A DNA stretch of 64,000 nt from Thiomargarita sp. (GTDB taxonomy: Bacteria; Pseudomonadota; Gammaproteobacteria; Beggiatoales; Beggiatoaceae). Under the pieces are notes generated by a model that was not told where the DNA came from, did no database searches, and was given only the letters and a program-made list of their open reading frames with translations. Position numbers and translations under genes: made by a program. Below, in pieces: positions 1 through 12,300 of this stretch; the stretch's first letter is position 1; every line of letters begins with the position of its first letter. Where the stretch lies: positions 62,001 to 126,000 of the forward strand of contig DYNP01000008.1 in assembly GCA_020721005.1 (NCBI GenBank). Direction: 5' to 3'.

Positions 1-1
1 T

Positions 2-3000
2 CCTTATACCTTGGCTACCATGCGCATTTTATCCTTGTTGCATATTGCTGCTTACAAGGCCAAACCGGAATTGTTCCCACTGGTGGTATTCAAACAAGTT
101 TCATTGTCCATTCGACAAGGGAATGCTAATGAATCTGCATTTGCTTATTCTGCATTGGGTATGATTTTAGGTGCTCTTGAAAATGATGTTGCCACAGCTT
201 CCCAATTTGCAGAAATTGCCTTGGAATTGGTGGAAAAGTTAGAAGCCAAGGAAGTTAAAGCAAGGACCCTCGTGATAGTCAATTCTCATATCAAACATTG
301 GCAAGCTCATCTTCAAGACAGTTTACCCATTTTACAAGAAGCTCATCATATTGGTTTAGAAACGGGTGAAATTGAATTTGCCGCTTTGTCCATAAATGCC
401 TATTGTTATGCCAGTTATCTGGTTGGTAATTCATTGAATATATGTGAAAAAGAGGCAGAGGCTTATACCCAAACCTTGTTGCAATTAAAACATATCAGTG
501 GCATTACTGTAAATGAAATGTTACAGCAAATGTTATTTAATTTGTCCAGTTTGACTGGAGATACTTCCGAGGTGACTCCCTGTTGTTTGGTGGGCAAATA
601 TTTTGATGAGGATTACAGTGTGCCCCTATTGAGGCAAGCCAATGATCAGAGCAGTTTATTTTTATTTCACAGCAGTAAATTAAATTTATGTTATTTGTTT
701 CAATATTATGAGCAGGCTTTAGAGCATGCCAGACTGGCTGAATCCTGTCTGAATGGAGTGATGGGATTTTTTGGGGTGCCTTGGTTTTATTTTTATGATT
801 CACTAACCTGTTTGGCGCTGTATGAGCGAGAACTAAATCAAGCATCTCCCTCTGATCCCTCCAACCATTCCCAAGTTAATATACGATCCCAGGATCAACC
901 ACGGTCTCAAGATCAACAATTACTGAAAAAAGTCCTTGTTAACCAAAAGAAAATGAAAGAATGGGCAGATTGGGCACCAATGAATTATTTGCACAAGTAC
1001 TATTTAATCGAAGCAGAGCGGACCAGAATTTTAGGACAGCATTCTTTAGCCAGAGAATATTATCACAAAGCCATTGCTTTGGCCCAACGCAGCGAATATT
1101 TAAATGAGGAAGCTTTGGCTTATGAGTTAACTGCCCATTTTTATCAGTTGATTCAAGAGGAACAATTGGCTCATTACTATTATCGTAATGCCCATCATGC
1201 TTATCAGCGCTGGGGAGCCACTTCCAAAGTTATTGACTTGGAGCAACGGTGCGCAGGAATTTTCTTTCAGCCAGAAGGGCCATTGAATTTTAACCAAACT
1301 ATTCAACCTACTTTGACTGCTTCAGTCAGTTATTCAACTGAACAGAATTTGGTGGATATTTTTGATCTAAAAGGAGTATTTAAAGCTTCGCAAGCCATCT
1401 CTGAAGAATTGGTGTTGGAAAAGTTATTGAGCAAACTGATGAAAATTGTGCTGGAGAATGCAGGTGCTCAGCATTGTACATTGCTACTGATGGAAAAGGG
1501 AGAATTGAGAATAGAAGCCCAAGGTTCCGTTGATCAAAAGCAAATCACAGTGTTGCAATCTTTACCCTTGTCTCGAGATTCTGCTTTGCCTGTCAGTTTG
1601 ATCAACTATGTGGCTCGTTCTCAAGAATTGGTTATTTTATCAGAAGCAGCTCACAGCGGTAAATTTACCCGGGATCCTTATATTATTCAACATCAAATAA
1701 AATCCATATTATGCGTTCCCTTATTAAATCAGGGAGGGTTAATCGGCCTATTTTATTTGGAAAATAATCTGATGAAAGGGGCATTTACAGCAAACCGTTT
1801 GGAAATTGTGAATTTATTGTCTTCCCAAATTGCAGTGTCTATTAAAAACGCACGCTTGTATGCGGATACTAAGGCTTTGAATTATAAGCTGAAAGAGAGC
1901 GAGGAACGTTTTCGGATCATTGCGGAGACCACTCCTATTCCTTTGGTGATTACTCGGATTTCCGACCATATTATTTTATATGCCAATGCCCAGATGGTAA
2001 AAACATTTGGTTTATCCACTTTGGAACCGCTGGGACATCGAAGTATGACTGATTTCTTTTATAATCCTGATGAGCAAATGAAGTTGGAGCAAGTGTATCA
2101 GCAACGCAACTCGATTCAAAATTATGAGTTGCAGCTAAAAAGATTGGACAGTTCATTGCTGTGGATGGCAATGTTCAGTCATCCCATTATCTATTTGAAT
2201 GAAAAGGTGTTATTAACTGCCTTGTATGATATTACCGCTCGTAAACGGGCTGAGGAAGAGCGATTGCTCTTCACTCAACAGTTGGCAGAAAGTGAGGAAC
2301 GGTTTCGAGTTATTGCGGAGACCAGTCCTATTCCCTTAATCATTGCCAAAGTTTCTGATGGATTAATTTTATATGCCAATGCCCAAGTGAACAGTATTTT
2401 TGGATTAATGCCCACAGAATTGATGAAAGGGTATAAAACTACAGATTTTTATCATAATCCATCGGAAAGAGAACGGATGTTGGCAGTGTTTGAACAAGAG
2501 GGCATGGTTCACAATTATGAGGTGAGTTTTCAACGCAGGGACAACAGTGTTATCAGCGTGGCCCTGTTTGCCCAATCTATTGTTTTTCAAGGGGAACAGG
2601 CCATGGTTACTGCCATTTATGATATTACTGATCGGAAACGGGCAGAGGAGGAACGCATTCGGTTTATTCAGGAGCGGGAGGCTAAAAATGCAGCTTTGCA
2701 ACTGAATGCAAAATTGCAACAGGAAATTGTAGAGCGGCAACGGGCTGAGGAGGCTTTGGCCAAAGCCAATGAGGAATTGAGTCGTTTGGCAAAATTGGAT
2801 GGCTTAACCAAAGTGGCGAATCGTCGCTATTTAGATGAATATTTGAACACGGAATGGCGACGCATGTCTCGGGAACATTTGCCATTGTCGTTAATTTTAT
2901 GTGATATTGATTATTTCAAATTGTATAATGATAAATATGGTCATCAGGCTGGAGATGATTGTTTGCGACAGGTGGCGCAAGCCATGGTGCGATCTGTGAA

Positions 3001-3301
3001 ACGAGCCTCGGATTTGGTGGCCCGCTATGGGGGAGAGGAATTTGCGGTGATATTACCGAATACTTCTTTAGAAGGTGCGGTGCAAGTGGCAACAGTGATG
3101 CAACAGCAGGTGGAGGCTTTGCAAATCGAGCATGCGGATTCTAAAGTTCATGCTTATGTGAGCTTAAGTATCGGGGTGTCGAGCATGATTCCCAATTCCA
3201 ATTTTTTGCCAGAAGTGTTGATTAATATGGCAGATAATGCTTTGTATGAAGCAAAAAGACAAGGTAGGAATCAAGTGGTGGCCTCTCGTCAAAATTTTTA
3301 G
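2..3301 (+). CDS. Sensor diguanylate cyclase (GAF-PAS-PAS-GGDEF), 5' end cut by window
   Basis: The protein should synthesise c-di-GMP from two GTP in response to a ligand or redox signal. The frame is open to the window edge, so the start is missing. Counting from the first TTG at 11, about 430 residues of helical TPR-like sequence come first, of the kind that follows the AAA ATPase part of large multi-sensor proteins. Then come a GAF domain (about 460-620), two PAS domains (about 635-745 and 765-870), each ending in a typical DIT-RKRAEEE linker, a coiled coil, and a GGDEF domain (about 930-1090). The active site is GGEEF at 1007-1011. The product-inhibition site RxxD (R998-D1001) lies exactly five residues before it, so activity and feedback inhibition are both expected. 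An N-terminal kinase or ATPase part outside the window is inferred from family architecture. It converges with the next gene. Confidence 0.88.
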   Translation, partial: PYTLATMRILSLLHIAAYKAKPELFPLVVFKQVSLSIRQGNANESAFAYSALGMILGALENDVATASQFAEIALELVEKLEAKEVKARTLVIVNSHIKHWQAHLQDSLPILQEAHHIGLETGEIEFAALSINAYCYASYLVGNSLNICEKEAEAYTQTLLQLKHISGITVNEMLQQMLFNLSSLTGDTSEVTPCCLVGKYFDEDYSVPLLRQANDQSSLFLFHSSKLNLCYLFQYYEQALEHARLAESCLNGVMGFFGVPWFYFYDSLTCLALYERELNQASPSDPSNHSQVNIRSQDQPRSQDQQLLKKVLVNQKKMKEWADWAPMNYLHKYYLIEAERTRILGQHSLAREYYHKAIALAQRSEYLNEEALAYELTAHFYQLIQEEQLAHYYYRNAHHAYQRWGATSKVIDLEQRCAGIFFQPEGPLNFNQTIQPTLTASVSYSTEQNLVDIFDLKGVFKASQAISEELVLEKLLSKLMKIVLENAGAQHCTLLLMEKGELRIEAQGSVDQKQITVLQSLPLSRDSALPVSLINYVARSQELVILSEAAHSGKFTRDPYIIQHQIKSILCVPLLNQGGLIGLFYLENNLMKGAFTANRLEIVNLLSSQIAVSIKNARLYADTKALNYKLKESEERFRIIAETTPIPLVITRISDHIILYANAQMVKTFGLSTLEPLGHRSMTDFFYNPDEQMKLEQVYQQRNSIQNYELQLKRLDSSLLWMAMFSHPIIYLNEKVLLTALYDITARKRAEEERLLFTQQLAESEERFRVIAETSPIPLIIAKVSDGLILYANAQVNSIFGLMPTELMKGYKTTDFYHNPSERERMLAVFEQEGMVHNYEVSFQRRDNSVISVALFAQSIVFQGEQAMVTAIYDITDRKRAEEERIRFIQEREAKNAALQLNAKLQQEIVERQRAEEALAKANEELSRLAKLDGLTKVANRRYLDEYLNTEWRRMSREHLPLSLILCDIDYFKLYNDKYGHQAGDDCLRQVAQAMVRSVKRASDLVARYGGEEFAVILPNTSLEGAVQVATVMQQQVEALQIEHADSKVHAYVSLSIGVSSMIPNSNFLPEVLINMADNALYEAKRQGRNQVVASRQNF

Positions 3302-3462
3302 GAGAGCGATAGAGTTATTCCTAGGGAAGTCATTTTTTAACTTCCCCAATAGCTCAACGTTATTTTGGGAAAAAATGGGTTGATTCCTTTACCTTGATCA
3401 ATCAGGGTTTGAGTAAACCCAACTTATGATTGAGAACCTATGATTCAGATGGGAGGACCAAG

Positions 3463-6144
3463 CTATGGATATCCCTCTAAATGAGGATTATGAAAACAAC
3501 ATTGTCCTCCCCCTCTTTGTTGGGCACGTTGTGCAGCCAGTTGGGCTAATTTGACCAGTTCGTCAATTTCTTGCCCATCTTCAGGAGAAACAACAATGCC
3601 AATGCTGGTAGGACATTGAATTTTCTGGTCTTTTATGAGAAAAGGTTGGGTCAATTTGAACAAAATCATTTGCGCCACCAATCCCGCATCTTGAGGCTTG
3701 CTGATTTCATCCAAGTTGACGGCGAAACAACTGCCGCTGAGTCGGGCCACACTGTCACTGTCTCTTACCGAAGAGCGGAGATTTTGTGCAATGCCCTGCA
3801 GTAATAAGTCAATATTTAAGCATCCATGTTGTTGATTGAGTTCGGGTAGTTTTTCGAGTTTAACCAATAGGATAGCAAATCGTTTGCTGTAACGTTGGGC
3901 CACGGCTTGAGTGCGAAGCAATTGTTGACGAAATAGATTGTCAGTGGGCAATTGGGTTAGAGGATCTAAGAGGGACGTGCGATTGGTTTGCCGATTGGAA
4001 AGGATGGCTAGGTAGCCAATTGGGGAATTTTTGTGAGTTTGATAAACTTGTATTTTAAGGTCACAACGGTAAAGGGATTGATTTTTATGGCGTTGCCACA
4101 ATTGTCCCTCCCAATGGCCTTGTTCAATCAGGCTTTGGTTCAAAGCTTGATAAAATTTTTCATCCTGTTGCCCTGCATTTAACATGGGCACTTGGAGAGC
4201 ACTTAGCTCTTCTGAAGTGTAGCCAGTGAATTCTAAACTGGCAGGATTGGCTTGCTTAATTCCCAGTTGTTTATCCAGCAAAAATAGAGCTTCTGGGCTG
4301 CTGTTCCACAGGGCAGTGTGTAAGTTAGGTCCCTTGTCCAATTCTAGAAGATCGGGATGTTCCTCTAACAACCAGGTGGATTTTCCGTGAGCGGTAAGGG
4401 GACGAAGGGTGAGTTTGAAGTGGATCAGGTTGCCTTCTTTACGAGATAGCCAAGGGAAATAGGAGAAGGTAGCTGGTCCCGAGTGGCAAGCCCATTGGGT
4501 TTGAAAAAGTTGATAGTCTTCTTCGGTTTGGAACAGTTTAGAAACAGGCAGTTGCAAGAGTTCCGCTTGGTTGTAGCCTAATAAAATGGTTGCTTGGGAA
4601 TTGACGCGAGTGATTTTTTGCCCTTCTACATACAGTAAGCCGACATTGCTGTAGGGTGCTAACAATTCCAATTCTTGTAAGCTGCTTTTCAAACGTGCTT
4701 TCAGCATCTTGTTCTCGGTAACGTCATGAAATACAACTAGGGTCCCAATCCATTCTTCCTGTTTTAACCAGGGTATAAATTTGACGTCAAAATACAGTCC
4801 CTTGTAATGAACATGCCGGCTAAAGTGTTCTCCTCCCAAAGCGCGTTGCCAACTGGATTGTAAATCTCGTAATTCATGGGCAACTTCCCAAATTGGCAGT
4901 CCCAATATGTCTTCCTCTTGCCAATTTAGGGTTTCCAGTAAGGGACCTTTGGCAAACGCCACGTAACCTTCTCGATCTAAGCATAGGGTGGTGACTAGGG
5001 AATGGGTGAAGAGCAGTTGTAGCCATTCTTCATTGTGTAACAGGTCCACCGATTCGCTGAGATTTTTGGTACTTTTTTCTAAACTGGGAATGACAAATGT
5101 GATTCTAAACACTCGTTTGTCTGGCAGGGTTAATTTGTCTTCCCAATATTGTTTGTTAATCAGTTGTCCTTGTCGATGTTGCCTGGGCCATTGACCACTG
5201 CTTTCGGCTTTTCCAGCGAGGAAATCAGCATGGTAGGAAAGGGCTTCTTTGCGAATGGGAGCTGCCAGGAGAATGGTAAACAGTTGTCCGATCAATTCTT
5301 CAACTCGATACCCATAGAGTTGACAATAAGTGGAGTTTAAGCGGACAAAGCGCCCATCTTCGTTGATAATAGCCACTCCAATTTGTTGATTCTCAAATAG
5401 GGCAGATAAGAGGGTAATTTTTTCTTGTAATTCTTCTTCCCGATATTGGGAATCGGAAACATCCGTGAAACAAAGCACTGCGGCATCATGGTGAGTGGTG
5501 TCATAGAGGCGCAAGGGATAGGCATTGATATTAAACCAAGCCAAATTGCCTTCTGGTTTGTAAAAACCCAAGGTATTGTGGTGGGGAATTTTGGACTGCA
5601 GAGTCAATTGAGCCGGGTGAGCCGTGTCCGGTAAATGGCTGCCGTCTTCTTTGACTAAGGTATTGCCCCAGTCTGTTTTGCCCAACAATTCTGCAGCAGT
5701 TTTGCCCAGCAATTTTTCTGCTCCAGGATTGCACAGGGTGATGGTGCCGTCGGCGTCATAAAGCAAGATGCCTTCTTGTAACCCATTGATAATAGCTCGA
5801 TAACGTTGTTCCAAATATTTTTGGGGACTGGCTTCTAAACCCACAGCCCGCAGAGTGTCTTCGGTAATTTTGGCGATGCCCCATAGGATCCAACGATATT
5901 CTCCGGAAATGTCGCGCCACCGGGTTTCAACTGTAACAGGGTCTTTGGGTTGTTGTTGCAAGTGAGCCAAGGAAATTTCCACCTGAGGCAAGTCATCAGG
6001 ATGAATCCAATGGGTAAATGTGGTGGTCAATAAGGCATTTGCAGAAATGCCGAAACGTTGCCAGGCTCGATTGACTTCTTTAATTCCCATGGAGGGAGTT
6101 AGAATGATTAAAAGTGCTGGCCAAGGTAATTCAGTGTCTGTCAT
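3463..6144 (-). CDS. Multi-PAS protein with degenerate GGDEF domain (probable c-di-GMP receptor)
   Basis: This is a cytoplasmic signalling protein of 893 residues with no signal peptide or membrane segment. About six PAS-like units fill residues 1-720, each with the usual N-P-A or N-S-T turn after the first strands. A GGDEF-fold domain fills about 730-885. Its signature is SGSCF at 803-807 instead of GG(D/E)EF, so it should not make c-di-GMP. The inhibitory-site motif RxxD (R794-D797) is nevertheless kept at the exact spacing. In other families this combination marks c-di-GMP binding receptors. No EAL domain follows and the protein ends just after the GGDEF fold. The ATG at 6144 starts a continuous PAS fold. 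The partner pathway is unknown; the convergent neighbour is an active cyclase. Confidence 0.85.
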   Translation of the reverse strand: MTDTELPWPALLIILTPSMGIKEVNRAWQRFGISANALLTTTFTHWIHPDDLPQVEISLAHLQQQPKDPVTVETRWRDISGEYRWILWGIAKITEDTLRAVGLEASPQKYLEQRYRAIINGLQEGILLYDADGTITLCNPGAEKLLGKTAAELLGKTDWGNTLVKEDGSHLPDTAHPAQLTLQSKIPHHNTLGFYKPEGNLAWFNINAYPLRLYDTTHHDAAVLCFTDVSDSQYREEELQEKITLLSALFENQQIGVAIINEDGRFVRLNSTYCQLYGYRVEELIGQLFTILLAAPIRKEALSYHADFLAGKAESSGQWPRQHRQGQLINKQYWEDKLTLPDKRVFRITFVIPSLEKSTKNLSESVDLLHNEEWLQLLFTHSLVTTLCLDREGYVAFAKGPLLETLNWQEEDILGLPIWEVAHELRDLQSSWQRALGGEHFSRHVHYKGLYFDVKFIPWLKQEEWIGTLVVFHDVTENKMLKARLKSSLQELELLAPYSNVGLLYVEGQKITRVNSQATILLGYNQAELLQLPVSKLFQTEEDYQLFQTQWACHSGPATFSYFPWLSRKEGNLIHFKLTLRPLTAHGKSTWLLEEHPDLLELDKGPNLHTALWNSSPEALFLLDKQLGIKQANPASLEFTGYTSEELSALQVPMLNAGQQDEKFYQALNQSLIEQGHWEGQLWQRHKNQSLYRCDLKIQVYQTHKNSPIGYLAILSNRQTNRTSLLDPLTQLPTDNLFRQQLLRTQAVAQRYSKRFAILLVKLEKLPELNQQHGCLNIDLLLQGIAQNLRSSVRDSDSVARLSGSCFAVNLDEISKPQDAGLVAQMILFKLTQPFLIKDQKIQCPTSIGIVVSPEDGQEIDELVKLAQLAAQRAQQRGGGQCCFHNPHLEGYP

Positions 6145-6363
6145 GATTTTTTACTGTACTTTTGCTATACTTAAAGCTTAGTGGAAGAAAGAATGCAGCA
6201 GATGATGAGCAATAGATTTTAATGCTGCGTGATCAGAATGTCAATGTGAAGACCGATTAATGACGCATTATTGAAAATTGACATCCGTAGTTTATCATGA
6301 TTGAGCATTCAACACAGTTTTAGGTGGATGGATGAGCAATCTGTTATTTTTAGGAAAATTATT

Positions 6364-9300
6364 ATGAAAATCAAGCATTTTACCCATCTCCTATTGGGAT
6401 GGCTACTCTTTTTTCAATTACTCCCATTGTCAGCAACTACCCTGACTGTCGAAAATTTGGGCGGCAGTGAAGTGGTGAGCAGTTTACCCACGGGTATTCA
6501 ATGTGGGAATAATTGTACGGCAGATTATCCACAAGATACGATTGTGCAACTGCAAGCTGTTTTCAATAGCACAACTCATTCCATTCGTTGGAGCGGGCAC
6601 TGTTTGGGACAAAGTAATCCTACTTATGTCATTCTTGACCGCGATAAAGTTTGTCAGGTGCAATTTGAGACTCTGCCCTTGGACAGTTATGAATTAGCCA
6701 TTATTAAAACCCAATATGGACAGGTGACCAGTGAAGATGGGGGCATTCAGTGTGGTCAACAATGTGTGAAAAATTACGATAAAGGCACTCAAATTAACTT
6801 ACAAGCCAAGGCAGATGAATCGGCTCAATTTCTCGGTTGGGAAGGCGCTTGTGGTGGGAGCAATCCCCAAATCACCCTAACTATAGATGCCGCCAAAGCT
6901 TGTGTGGCCAGATTCAAATTAAAACCTCTGGAACTGAAAATTATTTCCGCAAATGGCGGTCAAATCATCAGTAAACCCACTGGCATCCAATGTGGGAACA
7001 CCTGCAGCGCTCTATATGACGTGGGACAAACCATTGAATTAACTGCCACTCCCGATTCCAATTACCAATTCACAGGCTGGGGAATTGATTGCGAAGGACA
7101 AGAGAATCCCTTGACAGTGACGGTTGATCGGGCCAAAACCTGCACGGCCACTTTTGAACTGGGACTTGATATCAATATTATCGGTCAAGGTCAAGTCACC
7201 AGTGAGCCAGGAGGCATTGCCTGTCAAACCGAACAACAAGGAGACTGCCAAGCCCATTTTGGCGCTGCTCAACAAATCACTCTCACCGCCGAAGCCTTGG
7301 AAGATTATCAATTCAGTCAATGGCAAGGTGATTGTCAAGGTCAAGACCCTCAACTGAACTTAACCTTGGACACCAGCAAACAATGCACCGCTCTCTTTGA
7401 ACGTTACTTGCAAATCAGCACAGTTGGCCAAGGCACAGTTACCAGCAGTCCCAGTGGCATTGACTGTGGGGAACGTTGTCAAATGCCCATCACCGATCAA
7501 CAAAAAATCGAACTCACTGCTCAAGCGGCTACTGGCTACCAATTTACCCATTGGGAAGGTGACTGTGCCGGCAGCACCGATCCCAATGTCACTCTGACCT
7601 TAGAGAACAGCAAACACTGCACTGCTCACTTTGGGGTCTTACTCATTGTAGAAAAATTGGGACAAGGGACCGGAGAAATTCAAACTCAACCTGCTGGTCT
7701 GATTTGTCCAGAAGACGTGATGACTTGCCAAGTCGCTTTCAGTGGCGATGAACCCATTACCTTACAAGCCAATCCTCGCATAGACAGCGAATTTGCAGGT
7801 TGGGACGGCGATTGTGAAAGCACTGACCTCGAAACTCTAGTAACCCTGGACCAGGCTAAAACCTGTCAAGCTCATTTTATCCCCTTACCTCCCACTGACC
7901 AACAAAATCTCACCATTTTATCTTGGGGAGGAACTGGGACTGTCACCAGTGAACCGGCTGGCATCATTTGTGGGAACGAATGCAGTGCTCCATTTGATGA
8001 AAACTTAGGCGTGCTCCTAACCGTTAAAGAAGATCAAGAAGCCCGTTTTCTCGGCTGGGAAGGGAATTGCTCAGGCACTGACACTGCCACTTCGGTCACC
8101 ATTGCCCAAGACTTACCCACCATTTGCATCGCCCGTTTTGAAAAATTACCCCCCAAATTTGACGTCACAGTTCAAATTCAAGGCGGGAATGGGACCATTG
8201 ACAGCATACCAAAAGGCATCAGTTGCGGAAGTGACTGCCTAGCCTTCCCAGAAAACACCCAAGTTGCCTTCACTCTTATCCCAGATCCAGATTCCCTCTT
8301 TCTCGGTTGGAGTGGACATTGCAGCGGCACCGCGCCCACTGCCGCCCTTTTCATTGACAAAGCCGGCAAAAAATGCACGGCTCATCTGGAATTAAAACCC
8401 ACGGTCAATTTAACTGTACAAACCACTGGCCATGGCAATGTCACCAGTCAGCCCACCGGTCTCGACTGTCAACAACCTGAATGCATTCAAGCCTTTTACC
8501 AAGGCGCCAATTTAACCCTCACTGCCACCCCACAACCTGATTCTACCCTTGTCAACTGGGCAGGAGATTGTGTTGGGAATGGCAATCAAGCCACAGTTAC
8601 CTTAGACACTGCCAAAACCTGTCAAGCCAACTTTACCCTCAAACCCACCTATTCCTTCACTGTGGAAAAAACTGGGACTGGACAAGGCAATATTACCAGC
8701 GAGCCTGCCGGCCTTGACTGTGGAAATCGTTGCAACCTAACCACTTACCAAGATGCTACTTTTACTCTCACTGCCATTCCCGATCTAAGTTCCCAATTTA
8801 TTGCCTGGACTGGAGACTGCCAAGCCAATACCAATGTGCCTGCCGATGCGCCTGCCCAAACCACAGTAACGCTGACTGCCAACACCACTTGCATTGCCCA
8901 ATTTGATCTGTTGCCCCCTTTATCGCTTACCGTGCAGAAATTTGGGACTGGGACTGGTCGTCTCACTGCTCCCCCAGGTCGTGGACAAGGCATTGATTGT
9001 GGAGAAGTTTGTGTGGAGAATTACAATATTGGCAGTCAAGTTATCCTCACTGCCCAAGCCGAGTCTCAATCCCTGTTCATTGGGTGGCGTGGTGATTGCC
9101 AAGGCACTGATCCATCAATCACCTTATCAATGACAGAGACCGCCAAAACTTGTACCGCTCTCTTTCATCCAGTGCCCCCTGCCGGTCAACACCTGGTCAG
9201 TCTGGCTGAAGTTCAACAAGGCAAAGTCATCAGTCGTCCAGAGGGCATAAATTGTGAACCCCATTGCGTAGCTGCCTATCCCAATAATACAGTGCTCACT

Positions 9301-12300
9301 TTAGAAGCCACGCCCGAAACCGGCTATCTTTTTACCCATTGGAGTGGGGATTGTACTGGCACCGAACCATTGTTGGGAATTCCAATTAATCAACCACTTA
9401 ACTGTGGTGCTCACTTCTTCAGCATCCCAACAGCAGGCTATCAACTGCTCACCGTGACCCAACAGGGCAAAGGACACCTTGCCAGTTTACCCGATCCCAA
9501 TTCGCTGGCTACAACTGATGAGGCAACCACAAATAATTCGGATATAAATTTGGGAACAGAAACGCCCAGTTTAGACTGTGGAGACCGTTGTACTGCCCTC
9601 TATGCTCAAGGCAGTGTGGTCTCTATCCAAGCTGTTGCCGATCCAGACTTTGTTTTTACCGGTTGGCAATGTGTGGGCACAGTCACCCCGGCTTCAAACA
9701 CCTTGATTTTGGACAATCCATTGACTGTGACCGTTGACGAACGCAGCATCTGCACTGCGCATTTTGATCCCACTCCAAGCACTTTACAATTTGCGATTCC
9801 CAGCTATTTTTTCAATGAATTTGCCGGCGAGGCGGTGCTCATCGTGACCCGAGCGGCTAGCAATGCGGGCCTGATCAGTGTAGATTATGCTACCCAAGAT
9901 GGGACTGCCATTGCCGGTCAAGATTACCAAAGTCGTACCGGTACCTTGACTTGGTTGGATGGAGACACTGCACACAAAACCATTCACATTCCCTTGATCG
10001 CTGATGACTTGGCAGAAGAAGATAAAGTTTTCCGGGTATTATTGTCTAATCCCACAAATAAGGCCACTATTTCCAATGGGACTGCCCAAGTTACCTTGAT
10101 AGATACTCCTCCAAGTGGTGCAGGATTATTGCAATTTACTGCCGGTCATTACACGGTGGATGAAAAAAGTCGCGAATTGAGAATTGGAGTGCAGCGCTTG
10201 GGAGGGCAAGTGGGTGCCACCAGTGTCCAATACAGTACTTTGGATCAAGTGGCCACTGCTGGGACTGACTACACAGCTCAACAGGGAACTTTAAATTGGA
10301 GAGAAGGCGAGGCGGGCCCTCAATTTTTTACCATTCCCATTTTACAGGATAATTTGTCAGAAAAAGCAGAAACTTTCTTGCTCAATTTGAGCAGTCCCAC
10401 TGGAGATTCCAGATTGGGTGCCATTCGATCAGCCACGGTTACAGTGCTGGACAGTTTGGAACAGGCTGATTTTACAGCCGGTATTTTTCAATTCAGTCAA
10501 GGAACTTATCAGGGGCAAGAAGGGGAACTGGCCCGTTTGTCAGTGACACGTACTCAAGGAAATCAAGGACAAGTTACGGTCTCCTATGGCACTCAACCAT
10601 TGACAGCTCAAGCGGGCTTAGATTACAGTCCCATTGACAATGCCACCTTAACTTGGTTGGCAGGAGACTCCAGTCCCAAAGAGATTACCATTTCTTTATT
10701 GGCTGACAATATCACTGAATCAGAGGAAAGTTTGAGCGTTTACTTGTCCAATCCAGTGGTTACCGGGCTGCAACAAGAAATGATGGCCAGTCTCGGCAGC
10801 CTTTCCACTGCGTCGGTGCGATTGTTGGACAGCTTGGGAACTCCCACTACCATAGGTCCCGATCCCAATGCTCCGGGAATTTTGGAGTTGGTAGCGGACA
10901 ATTATCAGGTCTCAGAAAGTGCAGGCAGTATCACAATTACCGTGGCTCGAATTGGCGGCAGCCAGGGGGTGGTGGAAGTGGATTATATCACTGAGGATGG
11001 CACGGCCAAAACCAGTCGCGACTATTTGAGCACCCGCGGCACTTTGCGCTGGTTGGATGGGGACAGTCAAAATAAGCAGTTTGAAATTGGCTTATTAGAC
11101 AATGGGTTAGTTGAAGAGGATCGGTATTTGACCATTCGTTTATTAAACCCAAAAAATACTCAGCTGGGAGGAAATTCGGAGGCAATTTTAACCTTGGTGG
11201 ATGACGATGCCACCACCTTGCAATTCTCTTCGACTACTTATGCGGTCAATGAAAATCGTTCCCAAGTGATAATTTCAGTGACTCGAGAAGGGGGTAATAT
11301 TGGACAGGTTTCTGCCTGGTATGAAATGGAAGATTTAACAGCCAAAGCGGGTCCCGATTATGTAGCCAGCACGGGTCTCTTAACTTGGGTAAGTGGAGAC
11401 CGCACGCCCAAAACTTTTACCGTGACTATTTTAGATGATCAAGAGGTGGAAGGGAATGAGCAGTTTCTGGTGCGTTTGGCCAGTGTGGAAGGGAATGCCA
11501 GTTTTGGCGATCCAGAGAAGGCTACAGTGATGATTATTGAGAATGATTCTGGGGTTTGTGAGCCTCCGATAATCGATTGTTTTTATGTGAATGAAGGCAT
11601 TCTCACTGATGTAAAAATCACTCCTTTGGGCACAGTTTCCGGTGGCCAATTGGGGGGAATTATTGTTAATGAAGGCGTGATTGAAGATGTTACTTTTTTG
11701 CCCAAAACTCAGGTAAACAGTGGCTTGGAACGTGGTGTGATCCGGGGAGTGATTGGCAGTGATCCTGTGGAAAGAGCGGTTTTAAATCAGATGGATATTG
11801 TGGCTGAAGCGCAGTTGACTCAGGTGATCATTGGCAGAGGGTCTCGATTGGACAGTCAGGTGGAATTGGGGGCTGGGGTGTGTTTTGAGGATAACAGTTC
11901 AGTGCCGTCTATTAAGGATTTAGAGAGTTTGTTGGGGCGCATGACCACACCGTATTTGCCTTGGAATGCAATGCGTTTAACCGGAGATGTGTTGTGTTAT
12001 AATCCCGGAGGAATTGTGAAAACTATCAATGGGTTATATGAGTTGAGAAATTGGGACTTGAGTCAGAATGCCAAGACGGGTTATTTGGAGGTGGATATTG
12101 GCGATTATCATTATGCGGTGTTGCCATTGCGAGTGCGACAAATTTTGTGGCGCCAGGTGGATAAGGCAATTGCTATGGGCATGTTGGTAAGTCCCGAAGC
12201 GGAAATTACTTTTATCACCAAGGACAGTCGTGAGGTGGTGGCGGTGCCGGTGGTGCAGTCTCCTTTGTCTTTGCAGACGGCTTTGGATGGTTTGCAGTTG

